NCBI GenBank assembly: GCA_020847635.1
Contig: JADLBQ010000072.1
Coordinates: 1 to 64,000 of the forward strand
Reading direction: 5' to 3'
Source of the DNA: Bacteroidia bacterium
GTDB taxonomy: Bacteria; Bacteroidota; Bacteroidia; AKYH767-A; OLB10
DNA length: 64,000 nt
Each line of letters begins with the position of its first letter. The first letter of the stretch is position 1. Positions 39,457 through 50,900 of the stretch are shown here, piece after piece. The notes under the pieces are model-generated. The model searched no databases. It was not told the DNA's origin and worked only from the letters and a program-made list of their open reading frames with translations. The position numbers and the translations under genes are program-made.

Positions 39457-40425
39457 TCAGGTTTCTCTTTGCATGAGCTGAGCAAATAGTTTCTCAATAA
39501 ATTTTGTCTGTCCCGGATCAATTCCGGTTTGCCTAAGGCAATCCAGAGCTTTGCTGTAATATTCCTGCATCAGTAGTTCAGTTTCATGTTTGACTCCTGC
39601 TTTATCAAATAACTTGATTACTTGCTGAACTTTTGCTGTTCCTGCAGAAGGAAGCCTGAATATTGATTTTAATTGATCTGCATCTGGGGCGCTTAGTAAT
39701 TCAATTGATTTCAAGAAGAGAAATGTTTTCTTATTTGCCAGAATATCTCCACCCTGCTGTTTACCAAACTTATGGCTGTCACCATAAGCATCAAGCAAGT
39801 CATCTTTCAGTTGAAAGGCTATCCCGATATTTTTTCCTGTTTCATATAACAGCATGGCTGTTTCATCATCAGCCCCTGCTGCCAGGGCTCCGGCCTGCAT
39901 GCAGGCACCCGGTAAGGCAGCTGTTTTCCGGCTAATCATGTCAAGGTAATCGTGAATTGAAACATCCATTCCGGATTCAAAATCCATATCTAACTGCTGG
40001 CCTTCACACACCAATAGAGCATTCCTCAGAAAGACATCCATGATTTTGTCCTGGTTATTTTCACATTTTCTGACAAACTGAACCGATTTTACGAACAGGG
40101 CATCCCCGGCCAGTATAGCCGTTGGCATATTCCATTTTTCATGGACAGTGGGTTTCCCTCTTCTCAGGGGAGCCTTATCCATGATATCGTCATGCATCAG
40201 AGTAAAATTATGAAACAGTTCAAACCCGATTGCCGGTTCCAGTGCATGTGCAATGTTTCCATTACACATTTCAGTTGTTAATACCATTAGCAGTGGCCGC
40301 ATTCGTTTGCCCCCCATATTTAAAACATAGTGAGCCGGATCGTAGAGTTCCGGTGGATAAACCCCTAGATTCAACTCACCAATCTTTCCTTCAATCAGCT
40401 GCTGCAGTTCAGTTATTGAATTCAT
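39457..40425 (-). CDS. Polyprenyl synthetase family protein
   Basis: GGKRMRPLL, LMHDDIMDKAPLRRGKPTVH (first DDxxD), FQLKDDLLDAYGD. Confidence 0.95.
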   Translation of the reverse strand: MNSITELQQLIEGKIGELNLGVYPPELYDPAHYVLNMGGKRMRPLLMVLTTEMCNGNIAHALEPAIGFELFHNFTLMHDDIMDKAPLRRGKPTVHEKWNMPTAILAGDALFVKSVQFVRKCENNQDKIMDVFLRNALLVCEGQQLDMDFESGMDVSIHDYLDMISRKTAALPGACMQAGALAAGADDETAMLLYETGKNIGIAFQLKDDLLDAYGDSHKFGKQQGGDILANKKTFLFLKSIELLSAPDADQLKSIFRLPSAGTAKVQQVIKLFDKAGVKHETELLMQEYYSKALDCLRQTGIDPGQTKFIEKLFAQLMQRET

Positions 40426-41366
40426 TAAAGTTTTTTTCGGAATTCTTTAACAAGGATTTTTATGCCATCATCAATGCTAACCATTTTACGACCCAGCAGT
40501 TTTTTCATATTCGATACATCCGGACAACGCCTGGTCATATCACCTTCCTTTAAGGGAGGGAGATGAACAATTTTAGATTTTGATCCTGAAATTTTAATAA
40601 TCTTTTTAGCCAGGTTGAGCATTGAAATCTCAAAATCAGTTCCGATATTCACCACGTCATTCACAAATTTATTTTTATAAAAAGCATTCAGGCAGGCATC
40701 TGCATTATCCTCAACAAAGCAGAACGTTCGGGTCTGGCTGCCATCTCCGTAAACAGTCAGGTTTTCATTTTTTACTGCTGCTTTTATAAAACGTGACATT
40801 ACGAAATCTTCACTTTGATTGGGTCCGTATGTGTTGAAAAACCGGAAAATAGTAAAATCCAAATCGTATTCCTGCTTATAAGAACGCAAATAGGCTTCAC
40901 CAACATTTTTTACAATCGCATACGGCAATCGTGAATTCAGTGGAGTTGTATATTCATTCTGAGGAAACTCAACAGGTTCACCATAAACCTCTGAGGAAGA
41001 TGAAAAGAAAACCCGTTTAACAGCTGTATTTTTTGATAACATCAGAATGTTCCTGATTCCTTCCAGGTCGCGTAGCACAGCAACCGGGTTTTCGAGGGTT
41101 CGTTTAACTCCCACCATTGCTGCATAATGAAATACATAATCAATCTTATAAGCATAGAAAATACTCGAAATATCTTTAAAGAAATTTGTGTCTGATTTAA
41201 TATGCTTTATGTTATTATACCTTGATACAGGAAGATTTTTATAGCTTCCGGTCTGCATGTTATCTGCAATTACCACATAATTATCTTCCTTTTCGGCCAG
41301 CTTACGGGCCAGGTTACTGCCGATAAATCCTAACCCACCGGTTACCAGTATATTTTTTCTTGGCAT
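40425..41366 (-). CDS. NAD-dependent epimerase/dehydratase (extended SDR)
   Basis: ILVTGGLGFIGSNLARKL; SSSEVYGEP; YAIVKN (Tyr/Lys). Confidence 0.93.
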   Translation of the reverse strand: MPRKNILVTGGLGFIGSNLARKLAEKEDNYVVIADNMQTGSYKNLPVSRYNNIKHIKSDTNFFKDISSIFYAYKIDYVFHYAAMVGVKRTLENPVAVLRDLEGIRNILMLSKNTAVKRVFFSSSSEVYGEPVEFPQNEYTTPLNSRLPYAIVKNVGEAYLRSYKQEYDLDFTIFRFFNTYGPNQSEDFVMSRFIKAAVKNENLTVYGDGSQTRTFCFVEDNADACLNAFYKNKFVNDVVNIGTDFEISMLNLAKKIIKISGSKSKIVHLPPLKEGDMTRRCPDVSNMKKLLGRKMVSIDDGIKILVKEFRKKL

Positions 41367-41376
41367 AGTATATATT

Positions 41377-42237
41377 TTATTCTGTTATTTTTAATAAGTA
41401 TTCTCCGTATCCGCTTTTTACCAAACCGGTTCCAAGCCGATGCAATTGTTCAAGATTGATAAAGCCCATCCGGTAAGCAACCTCTTCAATACATCCGATT
41501 TTCAATGCTTGTCTTTCCTCAATTACCTGGACAAACTGAGCTGCCTGCATTAGCGAAGTAAAAGTTCCGGTATCAAGCCAGGCAGTCCCGCGTCCCAGAA
41601 TTCCCACTTTCAGCTTTCCCTGTTTGAGATACTCTTTATTTACATCAGTAATTTCATATTCACCCCGGGCACTGGGCTTTAGATTTTTAGCAATTTCTAC
41701 CACACGGTTATCATAAAAGTAAAGTCCGGGAACGGCATAATTGGACTTTGGCTTCATGGGTTTTTCCTCAATTGAAATTACTTTTTTGTTTTTGTCAAAT
41801 TCTACAACACCATACCGTTCAGGGTCAGCAACATGATAGGCAAAAACAACACCCCCGTCAGGATCAATATTTTGTTGCAACAAGAGCTGAATACCGGTTC
41901 CATAAAAAATGTTATCACCCAGAATCAGGCCGGCCTTTTCTTTCCCGATAAACTGCTCACCAATAACAAAAGCCTGTGCAAGTCCGTTTGGAATCGGTTG
42001 CTCAGCAAACTGAAAATGACAACCAAGCTGGCTCCCATCACCCAGTAAACGAATAAACCCGGGCAAATCCTGAGGAGTTGAAATCACCAGAATTTCTCTT
42101 ATTCCAGCCATCATTAAAATACTCAGCGGGTAATAAATCATCGGTTTGTCATAAACCGGCATAAGCTGTTTACTTACGGCAATGGTCAGCGGATGTAATC
42201 TAGTTCCAGAGCCTCCTGCCAGAATGATTCCTTTCAT
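41377..42237 (-). CDS. rfbA: Glucose-1-phosphate thymidylyltransferase
   Basis: [50 protein letters not shown]. Confidence 0.96.
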   Translation of the reverse strand: MKGIILAGGSGTRLHPLTIAVSKQLMPVYDKPMIYYPLSILMMAGIREILVISTPQDLPGFIRLLGDGSQLGCHFQFAEQPIPNGLAQAFVIGEQFIGKEKAGLILGDNIFYGTGIQLLLQQNIDPDGGVVFAYHVADPERYGVVEFDKNKKVISIEEKPMKPKSNYAVPGLYFYDNRVVEIAKNLKPSARGEYEITDVNKEYLKQGKLKVGILGRGTAWLDTGTFTSLMQAAQFVQVIEERQALKIGCIEEVAYRMGFINLEQLHRLGTGLVKSGYGEYLLKITE

Positions 42238-42266
42238 GATTGTAATTGGTTTAATGGCTTTAATGA

Positions 42267-44684
42267 TTAAAGGGTTTTGATACCCGAATTCTTCTGATTA
42301 TTCTGCTGGTTGATATCCAGCTGCTGTAATTCAATATCTTCATCTTCATCCATGAACTGCACCAGCGGTTCTTCCAGGAAAGCACGCGTAGTCATTCTGC
42401 GCTCAAGGGTAACCAAAAATGCCGGTAAGAGAATAAGATTTGAAGACATGGCAACCAATAAAGTGACCGACAGGAGTTTTCCTAGGGCTGCTGTCCCTCC
42501 AAATTCGGACGCATTGAAAATAAAAAATCCGCAAAAGAGAATGGTTGCAGCATAAACAATACTTACGCCTGTTTCTTTAATGGTAATTGATACTGCCTTG
42601 GAGATTGTCATGTATCGCTGCTTCATTTCCTGCCGGTACTTGGTCAGAAAGTAAATGGTCCCATCAGCAGAAATTCCAAACGCAATGCTGAATATCAAAA
42701 TTGTTGATGGCTTTAGCGGTACTCCGGCAAATCCCATTATTCCGGCTGTAATTGTTAAAGGAATGATGCTTGGGAGAATACTCAATGCAATCATTCTGGT
42801 TGACATAAATAAAGAAAACATAACAATTGTAATCAGAAAAATAGCTAATGCAACGCTCTTAATAAGGTGTTTTACCAAGAAACCGTTGCTTTTAAGGAAA
42901 ATCAGGCTGTTACCGGTTAAAACTGTGTTAAAGTCCTTTTGTGGAAATATGGAGTCAATACGAGGTCGAAGTTCATTTAACAGTACGTCCATCTTTTGTG
43001 AGCCAATGTCAGCAACCTGAGCACTAAACCGCGTCACTTGCCGGTTGCTGTCAAGAAATGAACGGAACATTTCAGTCCGCTGGCGTGAATCGCCTATATA
43101 ATTACTGAGGTTACCAAGATCCATTGCGGTTGGTAAAATATAATATTTCGGATTGCCATCATGGTAAGCCTGATTAATGAATTTCATTCCGTCAGCTATA
43201 CTTAATGGTTTTGCAAACTCATCATAAGACTGGAAAAGTTTTGTCAGTTTGCTCAGCTTCTGCAGATTCCTGTGCTTTAATGCTCCTCCTTTAACTTTTG
43301 TATCAATCATAACTTCCATGGGAAGTACTCCATGAAAATGGTGTTCAAAAAACTTCAGGTCAACATATACCGGGTCTTCTTTAGGTAAATCATCAACCAC
43401 ATATCCTACCGTTTTAATTCTTGAGATTCCAATTGCAGCAATAATCAGCAGAACTGTTACAGTCCCAAAAATCAAGCGGGTTTTGGAATGAATAATCCGG
43501 TCAATAGAACTTAAAATGGCTGATATCCTTTTTGCTTCAAGATGTCCTGTATGTTTTGCATCAGGAGCTGCCAGAAAACTGAAAATAACCGGAATCAGAA
43601 TTAGTGAAATAAGGTAGGTTAGCATAATATTCGTTGCAGCTACCAAACCAAACTCCATGAGAATAGTACTGTGAGTAAAGTAAAAAACACCAAAACCAAT
43701 GGTCGTACACAAATTAGCCAGGAACGTGGTAAATCCTATCCGCTGAACCATCTGTTGTAAGGCTTTTATCTTATTCCCGTGCCTGGCATATTCAGTATGA
43801 TATTTATTTAGTTGCAGAATACTGTTAGGAATTCCAATCACAATAATCAATGATGGAATTAAACCCGTCAGAATGGTAATCTTATAACCATACAAAACGA
43901 TAACACCTACTGACCAGATAACAGCCGTTAAGACAACCAGCAATGAAAAAATAACTACTCTGAAACTTCTGAAATAAGCAAATAGAATAGCTGCACAGAC
44001 CAATAATGCCAGAACAAGAAACAGCTTAAGTTCAGAAGCAACTTTAGCTGTAATCACAGTCCGGATATAGGGCAGGCCTGAGATATGAACTTCAGTTTTG
44101 AAGTCATGCCCGTATTGAAAAGCGAGGTCTTTAATTTCCTGCACCATCCCGATCCGACTTCGGGTATTGAGCTTATTCTTATCGAAAGTAACGGCCATCA
44201 GGGTAGCTTGCGTTTCCTTATTTATAATAAAGCCATTGTAAAATGGCAGGTTATTTATGACAGATCGAATGCTGTCTAATTCCTGCTGAGAGGTTACTTC
44301 CTTATTAACCAGCGGCTGGATTTCAAATTTTTTTGCATCTTCATTTTTGTGAATATTATAAACGGCAGCTACACTAATAACTGCTTCAATACCATCAATC
44401 TCTTTAATCCGTTTCCCAAGCCGATACCACTCATTAAAGCGGTCAGGTGTAAAAAATTGGCTATCCTTTATACCAATCACCATAACACTGCCATCTTCTC
44501 CAAAAGTCTTTTTAAACTTTTCATAGGCAATGTAGTCAGGGTCATCTGTTGGTAATGATTTCGCAAACTCATAACTCAGGCTGATATGAGAAGCTTGGTA
44601 TCCGAAAAAAGCCGTTAACAGCACCATGACCACAAGCAGTGCATAACGATTTCGTAAAATGATTCTAGCTATTAAACGAAACAT
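42267..44684 (-). CDS. MMPL/RND-superfamily transporter
   Basis: Start [20 protein letters not shown]; two repeated TM blocks with large periplasmic loops; [16 protein letters not shown]. Confidence 0.9.
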   Translation of the reverse strand: MFRLIARIILRNRYALLVVMVLLTAFFGYQASHISLSYEFAKSLPTDDPDYIAYEKFKKTFGEDGSVMVIGIKDSQFFTPDRFNEWYRLGKRIKEIDGIEAVISVAAVYNIHKNEDAKKFEIQPLVNKEVTSQQELDSIRSVINNLPFYNGFIINKETQATLMAVTFDKNKLNTRSRIGMVQEIKDLAFQYGHDFKTEVHISGLPYIRTVITAKVASELKLFLVLALLVCAAILFAYFRSFRVVIFSLLVVLTAVIWSVGVIVLYGYKITILTGLIPSLIIVIGIPNSILQLNKYHTEYARHGNKIKALQQMVQRIGFTTFLANLCTTIGFGVFYFTHSTILMEFGLVAATNIMLTYLISLILIPVIFSFLAAPDAKHTGHLEAKRISAILSSIDRIIHSKTRLIFGTVTVLLIIAAIGISRIKTVGYVVDDLPKEDPVYVDLKFFEHHFHGVLPMEVMIDTKVKGGALKHRNLQKLSKLTKLFQSYDEFAKPLSIADGMKFINQAYHDGNPKYYILPTAMDLGNLSNYIGDSRQRTEMFRSFLDSNRQVTRFSAQVADIGSQKMDVLLNELRPRIDSIFPQKDFNTVLTGNSLIFLKSNGFLVKHLIKSVALAIFLITIVMFSLFMSTRMIALSILPSIIPLTITAGIMGFAGVPLKPSTILIFSIAFGISADGTIYFLTKYRQEMKQRYMTISKAVSITIKETGVSIVYAATILFCGFFIFNASEFGGTAALGKLLSVTLLVAMSSNLILLPAFLVTLERRMTTRAFLEEPLVQFMDEDEDIELQQLDINQQNNQKNSGIKTL

Positions 44685-44933
44685 TGACTGATAACAGGGG
44701 GTAAAAGTAACTTTTGAAAGCCAAAGATGAAGTAAATGCTTCAAATGCCTGGAGAATTCAGGTATTGAACATTACGGATCAGCCATACAAGTTATTAAGA
44801 TAAAAAATGTTAAACAAGCAATAAAACTTAATCTTAACAGTTTAGCCATTTATGCTATTTTAGCCCCCCTATTAAAACCGGATTTCAACCTTAAAAATCA
44901 GTCAGACCCGTTGTATAAACTTTTCAGATTCCA

Positions 44934-47900
44934 GTGCAGTTAAAAAAGTTTTTTCAATATAGCCTTGCAGCTGGCCTGTCGATTTCAATTCTTAAAATGA
45001 TGGGTGGAAAAAATCATATTGATTTTTCTGATGACTATCTGCATTCCAGTAATAACCAGTCCGGACTGTATTTGGTACCTAAAGATACTCCACGGACCAA
45101 CCTGCCCTATCCGTTTCCTGATCGCCCGGGTGATCCATTCGGAACATATTTACCCGATCACCCTTTGTATATGGGCAACCCGTCCAACATCAATACGACC
45201 ATTGAATTCAATCCGGAAGAGAAACAATATGATATTATGGAACGGATTGGAGATATGTATTACCGGAATCCGTCCTATCTGACTTTTGATGAGTTTCGTG
45301 AACACGAATTCAAGAACTCGACCCGCTCCTACTGGAAACAGCGAGCCGGTGAGGAAGATCAACTGTTAAAAAAGGGATTTAACCCGAAGATCTACGTTGG
45401 CAGTGACGTTTTCGACCGGATTTTTGGCGGAAATACAATTGACATTCGTCCTCAGGGATCAGCTGAACTGATTTTCGGGTTAAATATTCAGCACAATGAA
45501 AACCCAGCTATTCCGGTTAAACAGCGAACCTTTACCACTTTCGACTTTAAGGAGAAAATTCAGATGAGTGTGATTGGCAACATCGGTGAGAAGATGAAGC
45601 TGCAGGTGAATTACAATACCGAAGCCAGTTTTGATTTCGAAAACAAAATGAAACTGGAATACACTGGCAAAGAAGATGAAATCATTCAAAAACTGGAAGC
45701 CGGAAATGTTACTCTCCCCCTTGCCGGAACCCTGATTCAGGGAAGTCAAAGTCTGTTTGGAATTAAATCGCAGCTAAAATTTGGACGAATGAAAGTGACT
45801 ACTGTGCTTTCTCAACAAAAGGGTCAGCGTTCAACGGTGGATGTGCCTCCCGGTGGTGGTCAGATTACCGAATTTGAAGTTCTTGCAGACCAGTATGAAG
45901 CTAACCGTCACTTCTTTCTAGCCCAGTATTTCAGAAACAATTATGATAAAGCTCTCTCTACCCTGCCAACTATAAATTCGAATTATACCATTACTAAACT
46001 GGAAGTCTGGAAAACCAATCGCAGTGCACGAAATGAGTCTAATCGCGATATAGTAGCTTTTCAGGACCTGGGTGAATACAATTATTATGCAAATGGTTTT
46101 ATCGGACAGGGAAGTTCTGTTTATCCTTCCGACAGCCTTTCAAACGACCTGTATCGGAAACTTAATTTACCTCCTTACAATGCAATCCGTGATATTAATC
46201 AGGCTGCTTCGGTATTGACCTCATTAAATAATCCACCCACAAATTTTGTATCTCAGCGTGATTATGTCATTATCCGGAATGCAATTAAACTCTCAGAAAA
46301 TGATTACACATTTGACCCCCGGTTGGGATACCTCTCGCTGAATTCAGCCCTCAATCCCGATGAAGAACTGGCTGTTGCTTTTGAATATACCGTCAGCGGT
46401 GAAGTTTTAAGAGTGGGAGAACTCACAACCGAAGGAATCGACCCGACAAAAAGTTTAATTGTAAAGCTCATTCGAAGCAAAGCAGTTAACCCGCAGATCC
46501 CACTTTGGAAACTCATGATGAAAAATATTTATTCATTGCAGGGATATCAGATTCAGCGGGAAAATTTCAGACTGAATGTGTATTATGCAGATGATGCAGA
46601 TGGCGGAAAGAAAAAACGATTTCTGTCGGCAGGTCCAGCTGAACCCAAGATTAGTGAAACTCCATTAATTCAGCTTCTAAATCTTGATAACCTGAATACC
46701 AATGGTGATCCGGCAAGAAACGGAGACGGAGTATTTGATTTTGTAGAAGGAGTTACCATCAATACCAATAACGGAAGAATTATTTTCCCGGTGCTTGAAC
46801 CTTTCGGAAAAAGCCTTGCAGCCCAGTTTAATGACCCTGCTAATGCCACAAAGTTTACCTATCAGGAGTTATATGACTCTACATTAACCATTGCCCAACA
46901 GTTTGCTTCAAAAAACAAATTCAGCATCTCAGGAAGTTATCAAAGCAGTTCAGGCAGCGAAATCTCACTGAATGCAATCAACATCCCGCCCGGATCGGTC
47001 GTTGTAACAGCTGCCGGTCAGACATTAGTCGAGAATCAGGATTATACCGTTGACTACAATCTGGGACGTGTAAAAATCATTAATGCCGGTTTGCTAGCAT
47101 CCAACACACCTATTCAGGTTTCGGTTGAAAGTCAGTCTCTATTCAGCATTCAGTCGAAAACTCTTATTGGTACACGATTCGATTTTGAAGCTAATAAAGA
47201 CCTGACCATCGGAGGCACATTTCTCCATGTGAATGAACAGCCCTTTACCCGCAAGGTTAACATTGGTGATGAGCCCATCAGTAATGTAATCTGGGGATTA
47301 GATGGAACCTACCGGACGGATTCACGCCTGCTGACCAAATTAATTGACAAGCTCCCCCTGATCGAAACGAAAGAACAATCAAACCTGACTTTCAGTGGTG
47401 AATTTGCACAGTTTATTCCTGGCCATTCAGGTGCTATTGGAAGTACCGGCAACGCTTACATTGATGATTTTGAAGGAAGCCAAAGCACCATTGACCTGCG
47501 TACTCCGGGCAACTGGTTTCTTGCCAGTACTCCTCAGAAACAACCGGCTCTTTTTCCTGAAACACAAGGTCCGTTTATAGACAGTCTTAAATACGGGTTT
47601 AACCGTTCCCGTCTTGCCTGGTACACAATTGATCCATCCGTTTTCTATCGAAATAATAACAGCCTGCTTCCTCCAAATATTACAAATGCTGACTTATCAA
47701 ATAACAATGTTCGTTCAGTTCGAGAAAAAGAGATTTTCCCGAATAAGCAGAATCCCAACAATGTAGATGTTGAACTACCGGTACTAAACCTTGCCTATTA
47801 TCCGGAAGAAAGAGGACCCTATAATTTTGATGTTGAGCCAACTGGTGTTTCAGCAGGAATGAATGTTACCGGCAAACTGAATAATCCAGAGACCCGTTGG

Positions 47901-50900
47901 GCTGGTATGATGCGCAGAATTGAAACCAGTGACTTCGAAGCCTCAAATGTCGAGTTTATCCAGTTCTGGATGATGGATCCTTTTCATAATGAAAACATCA
48001 ACAACAACACCGGTGGTAAACTCTATTTTAATATGGGTACAATTTCAGAAGATATTCTAAGTGATGGTCAGCAATTCTTCGAAAACGGATTACCTACACC
48101 TAACCAGCCTGATCTGGAAGTAGGGTATTCATCGTGGGGTAAATATCCAAAAACAGATGATATAACCAAAGCATTTATAAATGACCCAGCTGATGCAAAT
48201 GCATCCAGAAAAGCGCAGGATGTAGGCCTAGACGGATTAAACAGTACGGAAGAAAACAGCTTCCATCAAAATTACCTGAGCCGGCTGACAACTGCCGGAG
48301 TTGATCCCGGCATCATTGCACAAATTACCAGTGACCCCAGTGCAGACGATTTTAAGTATTTCAGAAGTTCAGAAGCAGATAACCAACAATTGGGAATTCT
48401 GGATCGTTATAAATTTTATAGTAACACTGAAGGAAACTCTAATCCCGATGCTCCCGATGGTTATCCTGTTTCGGCAACAACCATTCCGGATAATGAAGAT
48501 ATCAATCGTGACTATCAGACTGAACAGGATGAAAATTACAACCAATACGAAGTAGACCTCAATCCAGTCCAGCTTTCGAAATATGTTGTTGATCAAATCA
48601 CGGCAACAACTGCTACTCCGGATAATACAACCCGAACAGTAACCTGGTATCAGTTTCGGATTCCGGTGAAAAAACCTGATCAGGTAATTGGCCTTGGAGC
48701 TAATATGAAATCTGTGAATTTCATCAGAATGTATTTTAAGGACTGGTCTAATCCGATTGTGTTACGAATGGCCAAACTCGAACTGCTGCGGGGCGAATGG
48801 CGCAGGTATCCGTTTACGCTTGAGCAGGAAGGGACTCCTGTTGACCTTGAACAGTTTCAGTTTAATGTTTCAGTTGTAAATATTGAAGAAAACGGAAGGC
48901 GTACTCCAATCCCATATGTTCTGCCACCAGGTATTAACCGCGAGATCGCTTTAGGAAGTACCACTCAGCAGCAGTTGAACGAACAGGCACTTTCTGTACG
49001 AGTCTGTAACATGCCTGATGGATCGGAACGGGCAGTATATAAAACAACTCAATTTGATGTACGAAAATACAAAAGACTGAAAATGTTTGTTCATGCGGAA
49101 GACATGAGTCCTGCAGATAACTTACGTGACAATGAACTGGTAGTCTTTATCCGGTTAGGTTCCGATTTCACAAACAACTATTATGAATATGAAATCCCCT
49201 TAAAAGTAACCCGTTGGGGCGCTTCTGTAGATACCGACATCTGGCCCTCTGCCAATGAAATGGATATGCTCATTAATAAGATGACCAATGCCAAATTAGA
49301 ACGGGATAAAAACGGAATTCCCTATTCAGAAAAGTTTTCAGTTTTTGACGGGGAAAAAAGAATTACAATTAAAGGAAATCCTACGCTTGGAAATGTTAAA
49401 TCATTAATGTTAGGAATCAGAAATTATGCGGTTGCTGATAACCCCTTTCTGAGCGATGATGACGGTCAGCCAAAGTGTGCTGAAATCTGGTTTAACGAAC
49501 TTCGGATGAATGACTTTAATGAAGAAGGGGGCTGGGCTGCCAATGCACGAATCCAGGCTAAACTTGCTGATATTGGAAATCTGACTCTGTCAGGAGCAAA
49601 GAGTACCTACGGATTCGGGCAGTTGGAAAGTAAAATTAATGACCGGCAGCAAGACAATAAATCTCAATATGATGTTGCTGCCTCACTTGAACTTGGTAAA
49701 CTGCTTCCTGCCAAAGCCGGAGTCTCCGTACCCATGTATATCAGCTATGGAAAAGAAATTGCCCGACCCGAATACAATCCCCTGAATAATGATATTAAAA
49801 TGGAGGATGCCCTGAATGCACTCCCTACTGAACAGGCCAGAGAGGAACTTAAAAAAATTACAGAGGATTATACCCGTAGAAAGAGTATCAACTTTACGAA
49901 TGTCAGAAAAAACAAGACTGGTGGTGCCAGTACCAAATCAAGACCGTATGATATTGAAAACCTCAATCTCTCCTATGGTTATAATGAAACCTTCAGAAGG
50001 AACGTAAATACAGAATACGAACTGACCAAAGATTACACAGCATCACTTGGTTACAACTATAATACCCAGCCAAAAACTATACAACCCTTTCAGAAATCAA
50101 AAAACTTAAAATCAAAATACACCAGACCCATCAAAGATTTTAACTTTAACCCGTTTCCATCCAACTTTAATTTCAGAACGGATGTGATTCGTCATTACCA
50201 GGAAGTGAAGCTGCGCGATATTTATAATTCAGACTATGCTCCGGCTCCTTATTTTGATAAACAATTTACTGTTGGCCGCCAATATTCTCTGGTCTGGGAT
50301 CTGACCCGCGCGCTTAAGCTTGACTTTAATGCCAATAACCTGGCCCGGATTGACGAACCTGAAGGAGCTCTGGATACCAAAGCAAAACGAGACTCAATGT
50401 GGAGCAACTTCTGGCAGTTAGGAAGGAATACCGATTACAGGCAGGAAGGAAATTTATCCTATAATGTTCCGCTCAATAAATTTCCAATTACTGACTGGAT
50501 TAACATGAATGCACGCTATGGCTTTAGTTATCACTGGACAGCCTCTCCGTTAATTTTCGATCCATTTACAGGAGAACCACGGGTAAATCCTGCTATCGGT
50601 AACACCATTGAAAATTCGAACAGCAGGCAACTGAATACAACCTTCAATTTCACCACACTTTTTAATAAAGTTCCGCTGTTTAAAAAATTACTTGGACCTA
50701 AGCCACCACCCAGTACAAGACCGAAACCGGTTCCGGTACCAACAGATACTTCTTCTAATAAGAAGCCCACTATTCCGAAAGTAAAAAAAGAACGACAATT
50801 TTCTGATTTTGAAAGAGGTATTGCCAGATTTATTCTAAGTATTAAAAACATTAATATTACTTATAGTGAGAATAAAGGTACCTTATTACCGGGATTTACC

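Noticed and set aside
42310-44555. Plus-strand ORFs inside the MMPL transporter
   Set aside because: Antisense shadows of a strongly supported membrane transporter.
50700-50800. Proline-rich segment in SprA as a possible assembly artefact
   Set aside because: Reading frame stays open and flanking sequence is normal SprA; a variable linker is the simpler explanation.
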